Shown here piece after piece: positions 24,541 to 32,514 of a stretch of DNA of 32,582 nucleotides. Position 1 is the stretch's first letter, and each line of letters starts with the position of its first letter. Below the pieces are notes generated by a model. That model saw nothing but the letters and a program-made list of their open reading frames with translations. It did no database searches and was not told the origin of the DNA. Source of the stretch: an uncultured Chitinophagaceae bacterium (GTDB taxonomy: Bacteria > Bacteroidota > Bacteroidia > Chitinophagales > Chitinophagaceae). Both the position numbers and the translations under genes were made by a program. The DNA is taken from the NCBI GenBank assembly GCA_937919945.1, contig CALESY010000110.1, positions 1 through 32,582 on the forward strand, read 5' to 3'.

Positions 24541-26423
24541 TGTGCCAGTTCGCTCAGCTCCAACCAACGCATTTCTTTTTCTTCCAGTAGTTGTGTTACT
24601 TCTGTGATACGTTTGCTGAGCTTATCGAGCTCTTCATAAGCAATGCCACCGGCACTCATTTTTTCAGTAATGTCAGCTTTTTCTTTTTCCAGGGCAGGAA
24701 TATCTTTTTCTAATTGTTCAAACTCGCGTTTTTCATTGAAGGATAGCTTCTTTTTTTCTTTGGTTTTAATAGCATCTGCTATAGTGGTTTGTGTTGTTTG
24801 CTCCTGGTATTTTTTCTTTTGTTCTTCTTCTTTTTGTGCAATACGGTAAAGGGTATAATTGCCGGGGAAGTCGCGTATTACCCCATCACCTTCGAACACG
24901 AAGAGATGATCGACGAGCCTGTCCATAAAATATCTGTCGTGAGATACGATGAGCAGGCAGCCTTGATATTCGCTCAAAAACTGCTCAAGTACTGAAAGGG
25001 TAGGCAGGTCTAGGTCGTTGGTTGGTTCATCGAGTATCAGAAAGTTGGGGTTGCGAAACAGTATGGATAGTAGTTGCAAGCGTTTCTTTTCGCCACCGCT
25101 AAGCTTGCTCAGGTAGGTATATTGCTGCTCTGGCGGGAAGAGAAATAGTTGCAAAAACTGAGCCGCACTAAGTGTACCTCCGCCTGCAAGTGGAAAGTTT
25201 TCAGCAATATTTTTAACGTATTCTATAACCCGCACATCTTCTTTTATCTCAAGCCCTTGTTGTGAGAAGTTCCCGAATATAACCGTATCGCCGATGTTTA
25301 TTTTACCGCTATCTGCAGGCTCTAATCCTTGCAGCATTTGCAGAAAGGTAGATTTACCAGCTCCGTTTTTACCCACCACACCAATACGGTCACCTTTTTT
25401 GAATGTATAATCAAATCCCTTTAACAGTACTTTATTGCCATAGCTTTTATAGACTTTTTTGAGTTCTGCAATCTTACCACCTAGTCGGTTCATCTTCATT
25501 TGCAGTTCTACCTTGCTGTCTTCAATACGCTGCTTCGCGCGTGCTTCAACATCGTAGAAGTTATCAATACGGCTACGTGCTTTGGTGCTACGTGCTTTTG
25601 GTTGTTTGCGCATCCATTCCAGTTCCTTCCGGTATTCGTTGCGGGCTTTGTCTATGCTTGCCTGTTGGCTTTCTATACGGGCTGCTTTTTTCTCAATGTA
25701 ATTTTCATAGTCGCCTTTATATTCGAATAGTGTGCTGCCATCCAGTTCCCATATTTCGCCGCACACAGCATCCAGAAAGTAACGGTCGTGGGTTACCATC
25801 AACAGGGTAACATTTTCCTGATTCAGGTAATGCTCAAGCCATTCTACCATCTCTACATCCAGATGGTTGGTAGGTTCGTCCATTATCAGTAAAACGTGCT
25901 TGTGCTCAAAGCCTATATCTATGAGTGTTTGTGCCAATGCAACACGTTTGCGTTGCCCGCCTGAAAGGGTTTTTACAGGTTGGTCGAGGTGATGGATATT
26001 GAGCTTGCCGAGTATCTGTTTTACTTTAGCTTCAAAGCCCCACGCGCTCAACTCATCAATTTTTGCCAATGCTTCTGCCAATGCTACGGGGTCTTTGTCT
26101 TCACTGTCCAATATGCGTTCATAGTCTCGCAAGGCTTCTGCTACGGGATGTTTGTAGTGAAATATATTGTCAACAACAGATAGCTCCTCATTAAATTTGG
26201 GTTCTTGTTCAAACAACGCAACTGTTACATCTTTATGTATCCATACTGTACCGCTATCAGGCTGGTCTTTGCCGGCAAGTATTTTCAGTAGGGTAGATTT
26301 GCCGCTGCCGTTTTTAGCAACCAGTGCAATCTTGTCGCCTTCGCTGATGTGGAATGTGATGTTTTGAAAAAGTGGTTTTACGCCGAAGGATTTGCTGATA
26401 CCTTCTGCTGAAACATAATGCAT
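24537..26423 (-). CDS. uup: ABC-F family ATPase, Uup type
   Basis: A cytosolic twin ATPase of 628 residues with no membrane segment. NBD1 has Walker A AKNGSGKST (36-44; the first Gly of the loop is Ala), signature LSGGQRKR and Walker B VLLIMDEPTNHLD. NBD2 has Walker A GKNGAGKST, signature LSGGEKKR and Walker B FLILDEPTNDLD. A charged linker between them and an extended C-terminal coiled coil (last 100 residues, rich in Lys and Glu) match Uup, whose C-terminal domain binds DNA and which affects transposon excision and ribosome function. A role on ribosomes or in genome stability is therefore likely; antibiotic resistance as in other ABC-F proteins is less likely. A TAATTTTG box sits 4 bp before its ATG. 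Confidence 0.9.
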   Translation of the reverse strand: MHYVSAEGISKSFGVKPLFQNITFHISEGDKIALVAKNGSGKSTLLKILAGKDQPDSGTVWIHKDVTVALFEQEPKFNEELSVVDNIFHYKHPVAEALRDYERILDSEDKDPVALAEALAKIDELSAWGFEAKVKQILGKLNIHHLDQPVKTLSGGQRKRVALAQTLIDIGFEHKHVLLIMDEPTNHLDVEMVEWLEHYLNQENVTLLMVTHDRYFLDAVCGEIWELDGSTLFEYKGDYENYIEKKAARIESQQASIDKARNEYRKELEWMRKQPKARSTKARSRIDNFYDVEARAKQRIEDSKVELQMKMNRLGGKIAELKKVYKSYGNKVLLKGFDYTFKKGDRIGVVGKNGAGKSTFLQMLQGLEPADSGKINIGDTVIFGNFSQQGLEIKEDVRVIEYVKNIAENFPLAGGGTLSAAQFLQLFLFPPEQQYTYLSKLSGGEKKRLQLLSILFRNPNFLILDEPTNDLDLPTLSVLEQFLSEYQGCLLIVSHDRYFMDRLVDHLFVFEGDGVIRDFPGNYTLYRIAQKEEEQKKKYQEQTTQTTIADAIKTKEKKKLSFNEKREFEQLEKDIPALEKEKADITEKMSAGGIAYEELDKLSKRITEVTQLLEEKEMRWLELSELAQ

Positions 26424-26427
26424 GGCG

Positions 26428-26435
26428 CAAAATTA
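26428..26435 (-). promoter_or_regulatory. -7 promoter box of the ABC-F gene
   Basis: TAATTTTG on the minus strand is a perfect TAnnTTTG match, ending four bases before the ATG at 26423. The predicted start of transcription is 26424, so the mRNA would be leaderless. No TTTG was found at the -33 position. Confidence 0.5.
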
Positions 26436-26486
26436 GCCTCAATAGCCGAACTGCCATTATTTTATTTGCAATATTGATGCGGTTGC

Positions 26487-26517
26487 TTGTAGGTGTGATA
26501 TAAAAAAATTATTTTCA
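26487..26517 (+). promoter_or_regulatory. Possible promoter of the pnt operon
   Basis: TTG at 26487-26489, a 20-bp spacer, and TATTTTCA at 26510-26517 are a weaker match to the Bacteroidota promoter (two mismatches in the -7 box), about 28 bp before the pntAA ATG. Confidence 0.3.
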
Positions 26518-26545
26518 TGCATCTAAAAATGAATCCTGAAATAAT

Positions 26546-27682
26546 ATGGTAATAGGCGTATTGAAGGAACAGGCACCCGAAACCCGCGTTTCGTTAGTGC
26601 CCGAAGTGGTAGCCGCGTTGGTAAAGATGAATGTGCAGGTATATGTAGAAACAGGTGCGGGTGATACGGCATTTCATAACGATAAGAGCTACACGGATGC
26701 AGGTGCAGTGATAAAAGACAGGGCAAGCGTTGCTGCGGGTGCCGATTTGTTGCTTTCAATCAATGCAAATAACCTGCCTGATACAATTAAACAAGGCGCT
26801 GCATTAATGGGTGTTTACCAGCCGTTATTTAACGCACAGCAGATGCAGCAATGGGCTGCAAAAGGTTATTCGGTTTTTAGTATGGATACTATACCACGTA
26901 CTACCCGTGCGCAAGCTATGGACGTATTAAGCTCTCAGGCAAACATAGCGGGGTATAAAGCCGTATTATTGGCAGCTTTTCAATATTGCAGGTATTTCCC
27001 CATGTTTATGACGGCAGCAGGTAGCATACCACCTGCTAAAGTATTGATATTAGGTGCAGGTGTAGCAGGTTTGCAGGCTATTGCCACGGCACGTAGGCTG
27101 GGTGCAGTAGTAGAGGTTTTTGATACACGCCCTGCTGTGAAGGAAGAAGTAATGAGTCTGGGTGCAAAATTTGTAGAGGTAGAAGGTGCTGCAGATGCAT
27201 CTAAAGCGGGTGGCTATGCTGTAGAGCAGAGCGAAGATTTTCAACGCAGGCAGAAAGAGAAAATACATGAACATGCAAAGAAGGCAGATATCATCATCAC
27301 CACTGCGCAAATACCCGGAAAGAAGGCGCCTATACTCATAACCAAACAGATGATAGAAGATATGCGTGCCGGCTCGGTGATAATTGATATTGCATCTGTA
27401 ACAGGGGGTAATACAGATATGACAAAGGATAAAGAAACTGTAATACATAACGGTGTAACTATTATCGGTAATTCGGCACTGGCGGCAACTGCATCGGCAG
27501 ATGCCAGTAAAGTGTATGCTAAAAACGTACTGAATTTCCTGAAACTGATAATAGATAAGGATGGCAATATGAACCTTAATTTTGAAGATGATATTGTAAA
27601 AGGGACGTGTATTGCAACAGGCGGTAACGTTACTAATGAAAGAATACAATCATTATTGAATCCACAAACAGCAAACGTATAA
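26546..27682 (+). CDS. pntAA: NAD(P) transhydrogenase subunit alpha, part 1 (NAD-binding)
   Basis: The soluble NAD(H)-binding domain I of the proton-translocating transhydrogenase, which moves hydride between NADH and NADP+ using the proton gradient (378 residues). The NAD-binding Rossmann core is clear: ILGAGVAGLQAIATARRLGAVV, then VFDTRPAVKEEV. The N-terminal KEQAPETRVSLVPEVVAAL is the family opening, and the TTAQIPGKKAPILIT segment and the mobile-loop region match alanine dehydrogenase/transhydrogenase proteins. Unlike E. coli PntA, the alpha chain is split here and its membrane part is the next gene (7 bp on). It is the first of three plus-strand pnt genes. Confidence 0.95.
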   Translation: MVIGVLKEQAPETRVSLVPEVVAALVKMNVQVYVETGAGDTAFHNDKSYTDAGAVIKDRASVAAGADLLLSINANNLPDTIKQGAALMGVYQPLFNAQQMQQWAAKGYSVFSMDTIPRTTRAQAMDVLSSQANIAGYKAVLLAAFQYCRYFPMFMTAAGSIPPAKVLILGAGVAGLQAIATARRLGAVVEVFDTRPAVKEEVMSLGAKFVEVEGAADASKAGGYAVEQSEDFQRRQKEKIHEHAKKADIIITTAQIPGKKAPILITKQMIEDMRAGSVIIDIASVTGGNTDMTKDKETVIHNGVTIIGNSALAATASADASKVYAKNVLNFLKLIIDKDGNMNLNFEDDIVKGTCIATGGNVTNERIQSLLNPQTANV

Positions 27683-27689
27683 ATTAGCT

Positions 27690-28019
27690 ATGGAGTTTAT
27701 AACACAATTATTTGCAGACCCGGCAACGTACAGGTTGCTGACGATTGTAATACTATCTATTTTTCTGGGTATAGAAGTGATATCGCGTGTGCCATCTGTA
27801 CTGCACACACCACTGATGAGTGGTGCGAATGCGATACACGGTGTGGTGATCATCGGGGCTATCATTGTAATGGGGCAGGCACATAGCGATGATTATCTGG
27901 CATTAACGCTTGGCTTTCTGTCAGTCGTATTAGGTACGCTGAATGTGGTGGGTGGTTTTGTAGTTACAGACAGGATGCTTGAAATGTTTGATAAGAAGAA
28001 AAAAATGAAGAGAGGCTGA
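27690..28019 (+). CDS. pntAB: NAD(P) transhydrogenase subunit alpha, part 2 (membrane)
   Basis: The small membrane piece of the split alpha subunit, 109 residues, with three predicted helices (about 16-32, 46-62, 68-90) and a basic tail KKKKMKRG. Family features include the PSVLHTPLMSGANAIHG segment, which carries polar residues thought to be in the proton channel. It starts 7 bp after pntAA and is followed by pntB after 49 bp, so the three are one operon forming one complex. Confidence 0.94.
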   Translation: MEFITQLFADPATYRLLTIVILSIFLGIEVISRVPSVLHTPLMSGANAIHGVVIIGAIIVMGQAHSDDYLALTLGFLSVVLGTLNVVGGFVVTDRMLEMFDKKKKMKRG

Positions 28020-28068
28020 TTCCAATATTGTTTGGAGGTTGGTATTTAAAATTTGGAATTTTTAAGAC

Positions 28069-29511
28069 ATGCTAGATATATTATTACCACTTAGTTATCT
28101 GATAGGTTCGATAACATTTATCATAGGTCTGAAGATGCTTTCTCATCCTGATAGCGCACGAAGGGGTAACCTTGTGGCGGCTGTTGGTATGACGATTGCC
28201 ATACTGGCAACTATCTTTTTGTACACCGACGAGAATGGCAATAAACTTGGCAACTACGCATGGATATTTGGCGGGCTGATAATTGGTACAGTGATCGGTA
28301 CATTGGCAGCTAAAAAAGTGCAGATGACAGCTATGCCCGAAATGGTAAGCCTTTTCAATGGTATGGGTGGCGCATGCGCGATGCTGATTTCGATTATTGA
28401 ATTCAAACATCACACATCTATACCTGTTGATTTGTATGAAGAAGCAGGTGCTTCGGCGTTGAAAATGATCCCGGGTACATTGTTTATTACCATCATTGTT
28501 GGTATGGTAATAGGTAGCGTTTCGTTTGCAGGCAGCATTATAGCATGGGGTAAACTGAATGGTAAAATCAAAGATTTTTCTTTTAACGGTCAGCATATTG
28601 TAAACCTGCTGTTGTTAGGTGTTATTACAGCGCTTACTGTATATGTAGTGGCAGTTCGTCCTGAAACAACAATTATGTTGTTCTATGTTATACTTGCAAT
28701 ATCGTTGCTATATGGTGTGATGTTTGTCTTTCCGATAGGTGGCGCAGATATGCCGGTAGTAATATCATTGCTCAATTCATTTACAGGTGTAGCAGCTGCA
28801 TTCGGTGGTTTCCTTTACAATAACCCTGTAATGCTAACTGGTGGTATATTAGTTGGTTCGGCAGGTACGATACTGACAATATTGATGTGTAAGGCCATGA
28901 ACCGTTCGCTGAAGAATGTACTAATTGGTTCATTTGGCGGAGGTGCAAAAGCAGGTAGTGGTGGTGCTAAGGAGCAGGGCAATTACAAAGAGATTTCGCT
29001 GAATGATACGGCCGTATTAATGGCGTATGCATCGAAGGTAATGATAATACCCGGCTATGGTTTGGCGGTAGCACAGGCACAACATGTGTGCCATGAGTTG
29101 GAAAAAATATTGCAGGAAAAAGGTGTAGAGGTAGCTTATGGTATACACCCGGTAGCAGGGCGTATGCCGGGACACATGAACGTATTGCTGGCAGAGGCAG
29201 ACGTGCCTTATGAAAAACTGCTGGAAATGGAAGACGCTAACGACCAGATGGCAAGCACAAGTGTAGTAATGATATTGGGTGCTAATGACGTTGTAAACCC
29301 TGCGGCTAAAGAAGACCCTAGCAGCCCAATATATGGCATGCCAATACTGGAAGTGGAAAAAGCAGAACACGTAATAGTTAATAAGCGCAGTATGAAGCCT
29401 GGCTATGCAGGTATAGAAAATGAACTGTTCTTCCGCCCGAAAACATCTATGCTCTTTGGCGATGCCAAAAAAGTATTGCAGGATTTGGTTTCTGAATTGA
29501 AGCAGGTATAA
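28069..29511 (+). CDS. pntB: NAD(P) transhydrogenase subunit beta
   Basis: The 480-residue beta subunit has about nine membrane helices in the first 290 residues and then the NADP(H)-binding domain III. The family motifs are present: MPEMVSLFNGMGG in the channel region, PIGGADMPVVISLLNSFTG, then in the soluble domain PGYGLAVAQAQH (nucleotide-binding loop), HPVAGRMPGHMNVLLAEA, GANDVVNPAA and KRSMKPGYAGIENELF. It completes the complex with the two alpha pieces and would supply NADPH for biosynthesis. A short inverted repeat (TCCAA/TTGGA, 28021-28036) lies in the 49-bp gap after pntAB; its meaning is unclear. Confidence 0.96.
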   Translation: MLDILLPLSYLIGSITFIIGLKMLSHPDSARRGNLVAAVGMTIAILATIFLYTDENGNKLGNYAWIFGGLIIGTVIGTLAAKKVQMTAMPEMVSLFNGMGGACAMLISIIEFKHHTSIPVDLYEEAGASALKMIPGTLFITIIVGMVIGSVSFAGSIIAWGKLNGKIKDFSFNGQHIVNLLLLGVITALTVYVVAVRPETTIMLFYVILAISLLYGVMFVFPIGGADMPVVISLLNSFTGVAAAFGGFLYNNPVMLTGGILVGSAGTILTILMCKAMNRSLKNVLIGSFGGGAKAGSGGAKEQGNYKEISLNDTAVLMAYASKVMIIPGYGLAVAQAQHVCHELEKILQEKGVEVAYGIHPVAGRMPGHMNVLLAEADVPYEKLLEMEDANDQMASTSVVMILGANDVVNPAAKEDPSSPIYGMPILEVEKAEHVIVNKRSMKPGYAGIENELFFRPKTSMLFGDAKKVLQDLVSELKQV

Positions 29512-29643
29512 GATAAGCCCAAGTACAGCAAATACTAAATGAAGTTGGCGGCTATCATTTTGGGTGATGGTCTAATCTCTATTGATTACCAATCTTAAAA
29601 CAAGTAAATATTTGTGTAGTTTAGTAATGTCTTATTAAAACAG

Positions 29644-29689
29644 CAGGCTTTCTTAATATTTTAAGAAAGCCTGTACTATCACTATAGTA
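29644..29689 (+). promoter_or_regulatory. Two adjacent hairpins just upstream of the 29692 gene
   Basis: CAGGCTTTCTTAA (29644-29656) pairs perfectly with TTAAGAAAGCCTG (29661-29673) around loop TATT. Immediately after it TACTAT (29674-29679) pairs with ATAGTA (29684-29689), ending 2 bp before the ATG at 29692. The first could be a pntB terminator, but no T-run follows on the plus strand; the T-rich side is on the minus strand. Otherwise the pair could control translation of the next gene. Confidence 0.55.
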
Positions 29690-29691
29690 AA

Positions 29692-31125
29692 ATGAAACAT
29701 GTAATATTGTTTTTCTGTGCATTCCTAAGTTTTGCTAATACAAGTTTAGCACAATGTTTTGTGCTCAAAGCAAATATGAATGACTGTGCATTAAGTGTAT
29801 CAGGCAGTGCAATTTTTAGCCCTGTAAAAACAGGATTGCCAGCTTTTGCTGTTTTTCCCACATCAAGCAGAGAAGATAGTGCAGATATTGAATATGCTGG
29901 TAAGTTTTCTGTACGCGGCATAAAGCTGCTGTTCAATGATAGCTGGAATGAAAAACTGCAGTGCAGCCAAAGCCTGTCTTGCATTTTTGGGCTGAACAAA
30001 GAGGGTAAAATAGTTTATACATCATCACTCAAATCAATAGACTCTGCACAACTCAGTACTTTCCTGCTAAACAATGCACCTGAGAAAAGTACTGTACTTC
30101 TACAGAGAGATTCTTTTCTTTATACAAAAAATGAACTTGGTACTATTAAGATATTGAATGCTGCAGATAAACAATTAATAAAAAACTTGCGTTTTGCCGA
30201 TTTCGACCTTCAATTGATTGCCAACAAGATGCCTGATAAAGAAAAGCAGAGGTTTGAGAAATACGGCAATATCATTAATAAAAAAACAAGCACCTTTTTG
30301 GGTAAATTTCAAAATTTCAGAATTGACAATGAAGGAGATTTATTTGTCAAGGTATTATTTCATAACACAAGGGATAGCCTGACTACAAACATAACAGACG
30401 AGCACGCTATTGCGCATTACGATGCACGGGGCAATTTTAAAGATGTTTACCTGATAGAACATACTGCAGCTGTATCATTTCATGATATTGATTATTTAAT
30501 GGCTAATGAAGATACATTCTATGCTGTGACATACGATTACAAGAAGCGTATTAACCCTCAAGAGCCAAGAAGCGAAATCTACTTTATTGGCCGGTATGTA
30601 AAAAAAAGGGGGAATTATCAGTTCTCGGGCTTTCTGCCGTATAAGATGCCCTATATATACCAGTTGAAATTCGGGTATTCTTATTTAGGTTCTGGTACTT
30701 CAACATACCCATTGTTTACTGCTAAATTTTCTAATGAAATATATAATGTAAAAACAAACCAATCCGTATTTATAATAGATAGCGCAAAATACATGACAGG
30801 TATTGATACATCATCTTTCGACCCTGAAAAATCTATAGAAACACATGAAAAGCTGGATGTACGTGGTGTAAGACCGGTGTTTGGTCAGGTAGATTTATAT
30901 TCGTTACCTTATTTATACGATGGCAAACTGTATATTAATTATTACACAACTAATCTTACAAAAAAATATACTTACTATTGGGGGAAAGCTACGGTAGCAG
31001 GCAAACCCATTGTATCTGTATCTGTTCGAGCTGGACAGGATATGTTTTCCGTTATTTATGCTGAAAAAGATAAAATATGGAAATCGATAGCTATACCTAT
31101 GAGTCTTTTCTATCCTGAGAAGTGA
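29692..31125 (+). CDS. Secreted hypothetical protein, 477 aa
   Basis: I do not recognise this family. A clear signal peptide (MKHVILFFCAFLSFANTSLA, cleavage before Gln21) puts it outside the cytoplasm. The mature chain is rich in beta-forming and aromatic residues with repeated strand-like segments (for example FRIDNEGDLFVKVLFHN, HAIAHYDARGNFKDVYLIE, FYAVTYDYKKR, IYFIGRYVKKRG), similar in style to six-bladed beta-propeller or '6-bladed' Bacteroidota proteins, although no clear repeat was confirmed. There is no lipobox, T9SS tail or catalytic motif. A weak promoter (TTG 29582-29584; AATATTTG 29607-29614) and two hairpins precede it; a terminator follows at 31154-31181. Confidence 0.8.
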   Translation: MKHVILFFCAFLSFANTSLAQCFVLKANMNDCALSVSGSAIFSPVKTGLPAFAVFPTSSREDSADIEYAGKFSVRGIKLLFNDSWNEKLQCSQSLSCIFGLNKEGKIVYTSSLKSIDSAQLSTFLLNNAPEKSTVLLQRDSFLYTKNELGTIKILNAADKQLIKNLRFADFDLQLIANKMPDKEKQRFEKYGNIINKKTSTFLGKFQNFRIDNEGDLFVKVLFHNTRDSLTTNITDEHAIAHYDARGNFKDVYLIEHTAAVSFHDIDYLMANEDTFYAVTYDYKKRINPQEPRSEIYFIGRYVKKRGNYQFSGFLPYKMPYIYQLKFGYSYLGSGTSTYPLFTAKFSNEIYNVKTNQSVFIIDSAKYMTGIDTSSFDPEKSIETHEKLDVRGVRPVFGQVDLYSLPYLYDGKLYINYYTTNLTKKYTYYWGKATVAGKPIVSVSVRAGQDMFSVIYAEKDKIWKSIAIPMSLFYPEK

Positions 31126-31153
31126 GACTAATTTTCGAAAGCATTTACATATT

Positions 31154-31181
31154 AAAGCGTTGCAATAGCAGTGCTTTTTTT
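31154..31181 (+). terminator. Rho-independent terminator after the secreted hypothetical gene
   Basis: AAAGCGTTGC (31154-31163) and GCAGTGCTTT (31168-31177) form a 10-bp stem (two G-T wobbles) with loop AATA, followed by four more T. It lies 28 bp after the stop at 31125. Its T-tract overlaps the -33 element of the next promoter. Confidence 0.75.
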
Positions 31182-31207
31182 GTGTAAAACTGAATAGGCT
31201 ATATTTG
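31179..31207 (+). promoter_or_regulatory. Promoter of the first EGF-like lipoprotein gene
   Basis: TATATTTG (31200-31207) is a perfect -7 box. TTTG (31179-31182) lies 17 bp upstream, slightly close. Transcription would start near 31211, two bases before the ATG at 31213, so the mRNA is predicted to be leaderless. Confidence 0.55.
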
Positions 31208-31212
31208 TTATA

Positions 31213-31743
31213 ATGAAAATAAGAGTATTCACGGTTTTGATGAGTTGTATGATAGCATCGCTGGTGCTGCAGAGTGCTTGTGTAAAAGATAAATGCAATA
31301 CTGTAGTGTGCAATAACGGTGGTGTATGTGTGAGTGGCATCTGTGCCTGCCCCGGTGGATACGAAGGAACAAGTTGCAGTAAAACATGGAATGAAAAATT
31401 TGCAGGCAGATGGCAAGTGGCAGATAGTGTTGCCCGAGATAATATTGCTCGATATAAATACGAGATAACTAACAACATAGGCATCAGCAGAGACAGTTTT
31501 TATATAGCAGGCTTTGCAGACACCGTTTCTGTGCAGATAATGTGTACAAGGCAAGCGTATCGAATCTTCAAAATGCCGGAGCAGAAAATAGACACATTTT
31601 TAATATTAAAAAGCGGCATCGGGACACTCGATTCTTTAACGGGGCAGATAAAAGGCAACTACACATACATACGTAAGATACCTGTAAGCACTACTGAAAC
31701 TAAAGACACAAGCGTGACGGTGTTTTTTTCGTGGCGCCGGTAA
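31213..31743 (+). CDS. EGF-like domain lipoprotein (first of two paralogues)
   Basis: A 176-residue probable lipoprotein. A hydrophobic signal (MKIRVFTVLM..., Cys23 after LQSA) is followed by one EGF-like domain with six cysteines at 28, 33, 39, 44, 46 and 55 (spacing C-4-C-5-C-4-C-1-C-8-C; VCNNGGVCVSGICACPGGYEG). After the domain comes a beta-rich region beginning FAGRWQVADS, which resembles the start of a lipocalin-like fold (G-x-W). The lipobox is loose (Q at -3), so lipidation is likely but not certain. The function is unknown; EGF-like domains usually mediate binding outside the cell. The next gene encodes a paralogue with the same cysteine spacing, so the pair probably arose by duplication. 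Confidence 0.82.
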   Translation: MKIRVFTVLMSCMIASLVLQSACVKDKCNTVVCNNGGVCVSGICACPGGYEGTSCSKTWNEKFAGRWQVADSVARDNIARYKYEITNNIGISRDSFYIAGFADTVSVQIMCTRQAYRIFKMPEQKIDTFLILKSGIGTLDSLTGQIKGNYTYIRKIPVSTTETKDTSVTVFFSWRR

Positions 31744-31750
31744 TAAGATG

Positions 31751-31758
31751 TAAATTTG
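31751..31758 (+). promoter_or_regulatory. -7 promoter box of the second EGF-like gene
   Basis: TAAATTTG is a perfect -7 box, with TTCG (one mismatch) 19 bp upstream at 31728-31731, inside the end of the first EGF-like gene. Transcription would start near 31762, 16 bp before the ATG at 31778. Confidence 0.5.
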
Positions 31759-31777
31759 AAATAACGAAGTAATAGAA

Positions 31778-32380
31778 ATGAAAGGTATACTGAAGATAAG
31801 TAGTACGGCTTTTATAACTACATTATGCTTTCTGCTGGTAGCCTATACTGCCTGTAAGAAAAAAACACCAACCAGCCCAACGGGACCATGTACCGGGATA
31901 GTATGCCAGAATAGTGGCACATGCCTTAGCGGAGTTTGTCAATGTATACCGGGTTTTGAAGGGCAATACTGCGAGAAGGCCTCAAACCTTCGATATCTTG
32001 GCAAATGGAATGCTTCAGAAATAATAATAGGAAGTAGCCAATCATCTAACAAGAATAAGACTAAGGTCTATACACTCACAATCAGGAAGGGAGAGTTTAA
32101 TCTTGATTTGTTGTTTGATAATTTCAATAATAGCTATAATAATATCAAAGGCATTTTCTGTCGTAGGTATGAAAAAGGACAGTTGGTATTTGACAATGCT
32201 TTACAGTTTGCCATTGCCCCCAACCAAACACCCACAGGTACATATATTACAATACTATCAGGTAGTGGCAATGTAAATGATGCAGGCAATAATATTGTTG
32301 CCACCTATTATACACGATACATAGAGAACAGCATTGTGGTGAATGACACCATAAGTTTAACTGCAGAGTATATGCAGTAA
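31778..32380 (+). CDS. EGF-like domain lipoprotein (second of two paralogues)
   Basis: A 200-residue probable lipoprotein. The signal ends at Cys26 in YTAC, followed by KKK, the usual Bacteroidota lipoprotein style. A Pro/Thr-rich linker leads to an EGF-like domain with six cysteines at 38, 43, 49, 54, 56 and 65 (same spacing as its neighbour; CQNSGTCLSGVCQCIPGFEG). The remainder (YLGKWNASEI onward) is beta-rich and lipocalin-like in its opening. The two proteins share the domain order signal-EGF-beta domain but the C-terminal parts have diverged. A perfect -7 box precedes it, yet the 34-bp gap also allows co-transcription with the first gene. The role is not readable from sequence. Confidence 0.82.
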   Translation: MKGILKISSTAFITTLCFLLVAYTACKKKTPTSPTGPCTGIVCQNSGTCLSGVCQCIPGFEGQYCEKASNLRYLGKWNASEIIIGSSQSSNKNKTKVYTLTIRKGEFNLDLLFDNFNNSYNNIKGIFCRRYEKGQLVFDNALQFAIAPNQTPTGTYITILSGSGNVNDAGNNIVATYYTRYIENSIVVNDTISLTAEYMQ

Positions 32381-32427
32381 TGCGCACAGTAGATAAAGTT
32401 TTATATGTGAAAACGGGTAGAAAAAAA

Positions 32428-32458
32428 TTTGCAAAAATCATTTTGTTGGCTACTTTTG
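32428..32458 (+). promoter_or_regulatory. Promoter of the tRNA-Thr gene
   Basis: TTTG (32428-32431), a 19-bp spacer and TACTTTTG (32451-32458) match the Bacteroidota consensus at all 12 positions. Transcription would start near 32462, leaving a leader of about 53 nt before the mature tRNA 5' end, to be removed by RNase P. Confidence 0.7.
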
Positions 32459-32460
32459 CA

Positions 32461-32480
32461 ATCCCGATTTCGATTGGGAT
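32461..32480 (+). other. Short hairpin with TTCG loop in the tRNA leader
   Basis: An inverted repeat (ATCCCGAT / ATTGGGAT, one G-T wobble) closes a TTCG loop. It begins almost at the predicted start of the tRNA transcript and could be a stable 5' hairpin in the precursor, or a weak terminator for upstream transcripts (GTTCTTT follows). Confidence 0.4.
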
Positions 32481-32514
32481 GTTCTTTGATAATTTACAAA
32501 TTAAAAATTATTAA

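Noticed and set aside
27050..27649. 199-codon minus-strand frame opposite pntAA
   Set aside because: Antisense shadow of a well-supported gene, with Cys/Tyr/His-rich composition typical of a noncoding frame.
28021..28036. Short inverted repeat between pntAB and pntB as a terminator
   Set aside because: Only a 5-bp stem with no T-run; ending transcription inside the pnt operon would make little sense.
30913..31554. 213-codon minus-strand frame across the end of the secreted protein and the first EGF-like gene
   Set aside because: Spans a terminator, a promoter and two plus-strand genes; rich in Tyr, Cys and Ser as a shadow frame.
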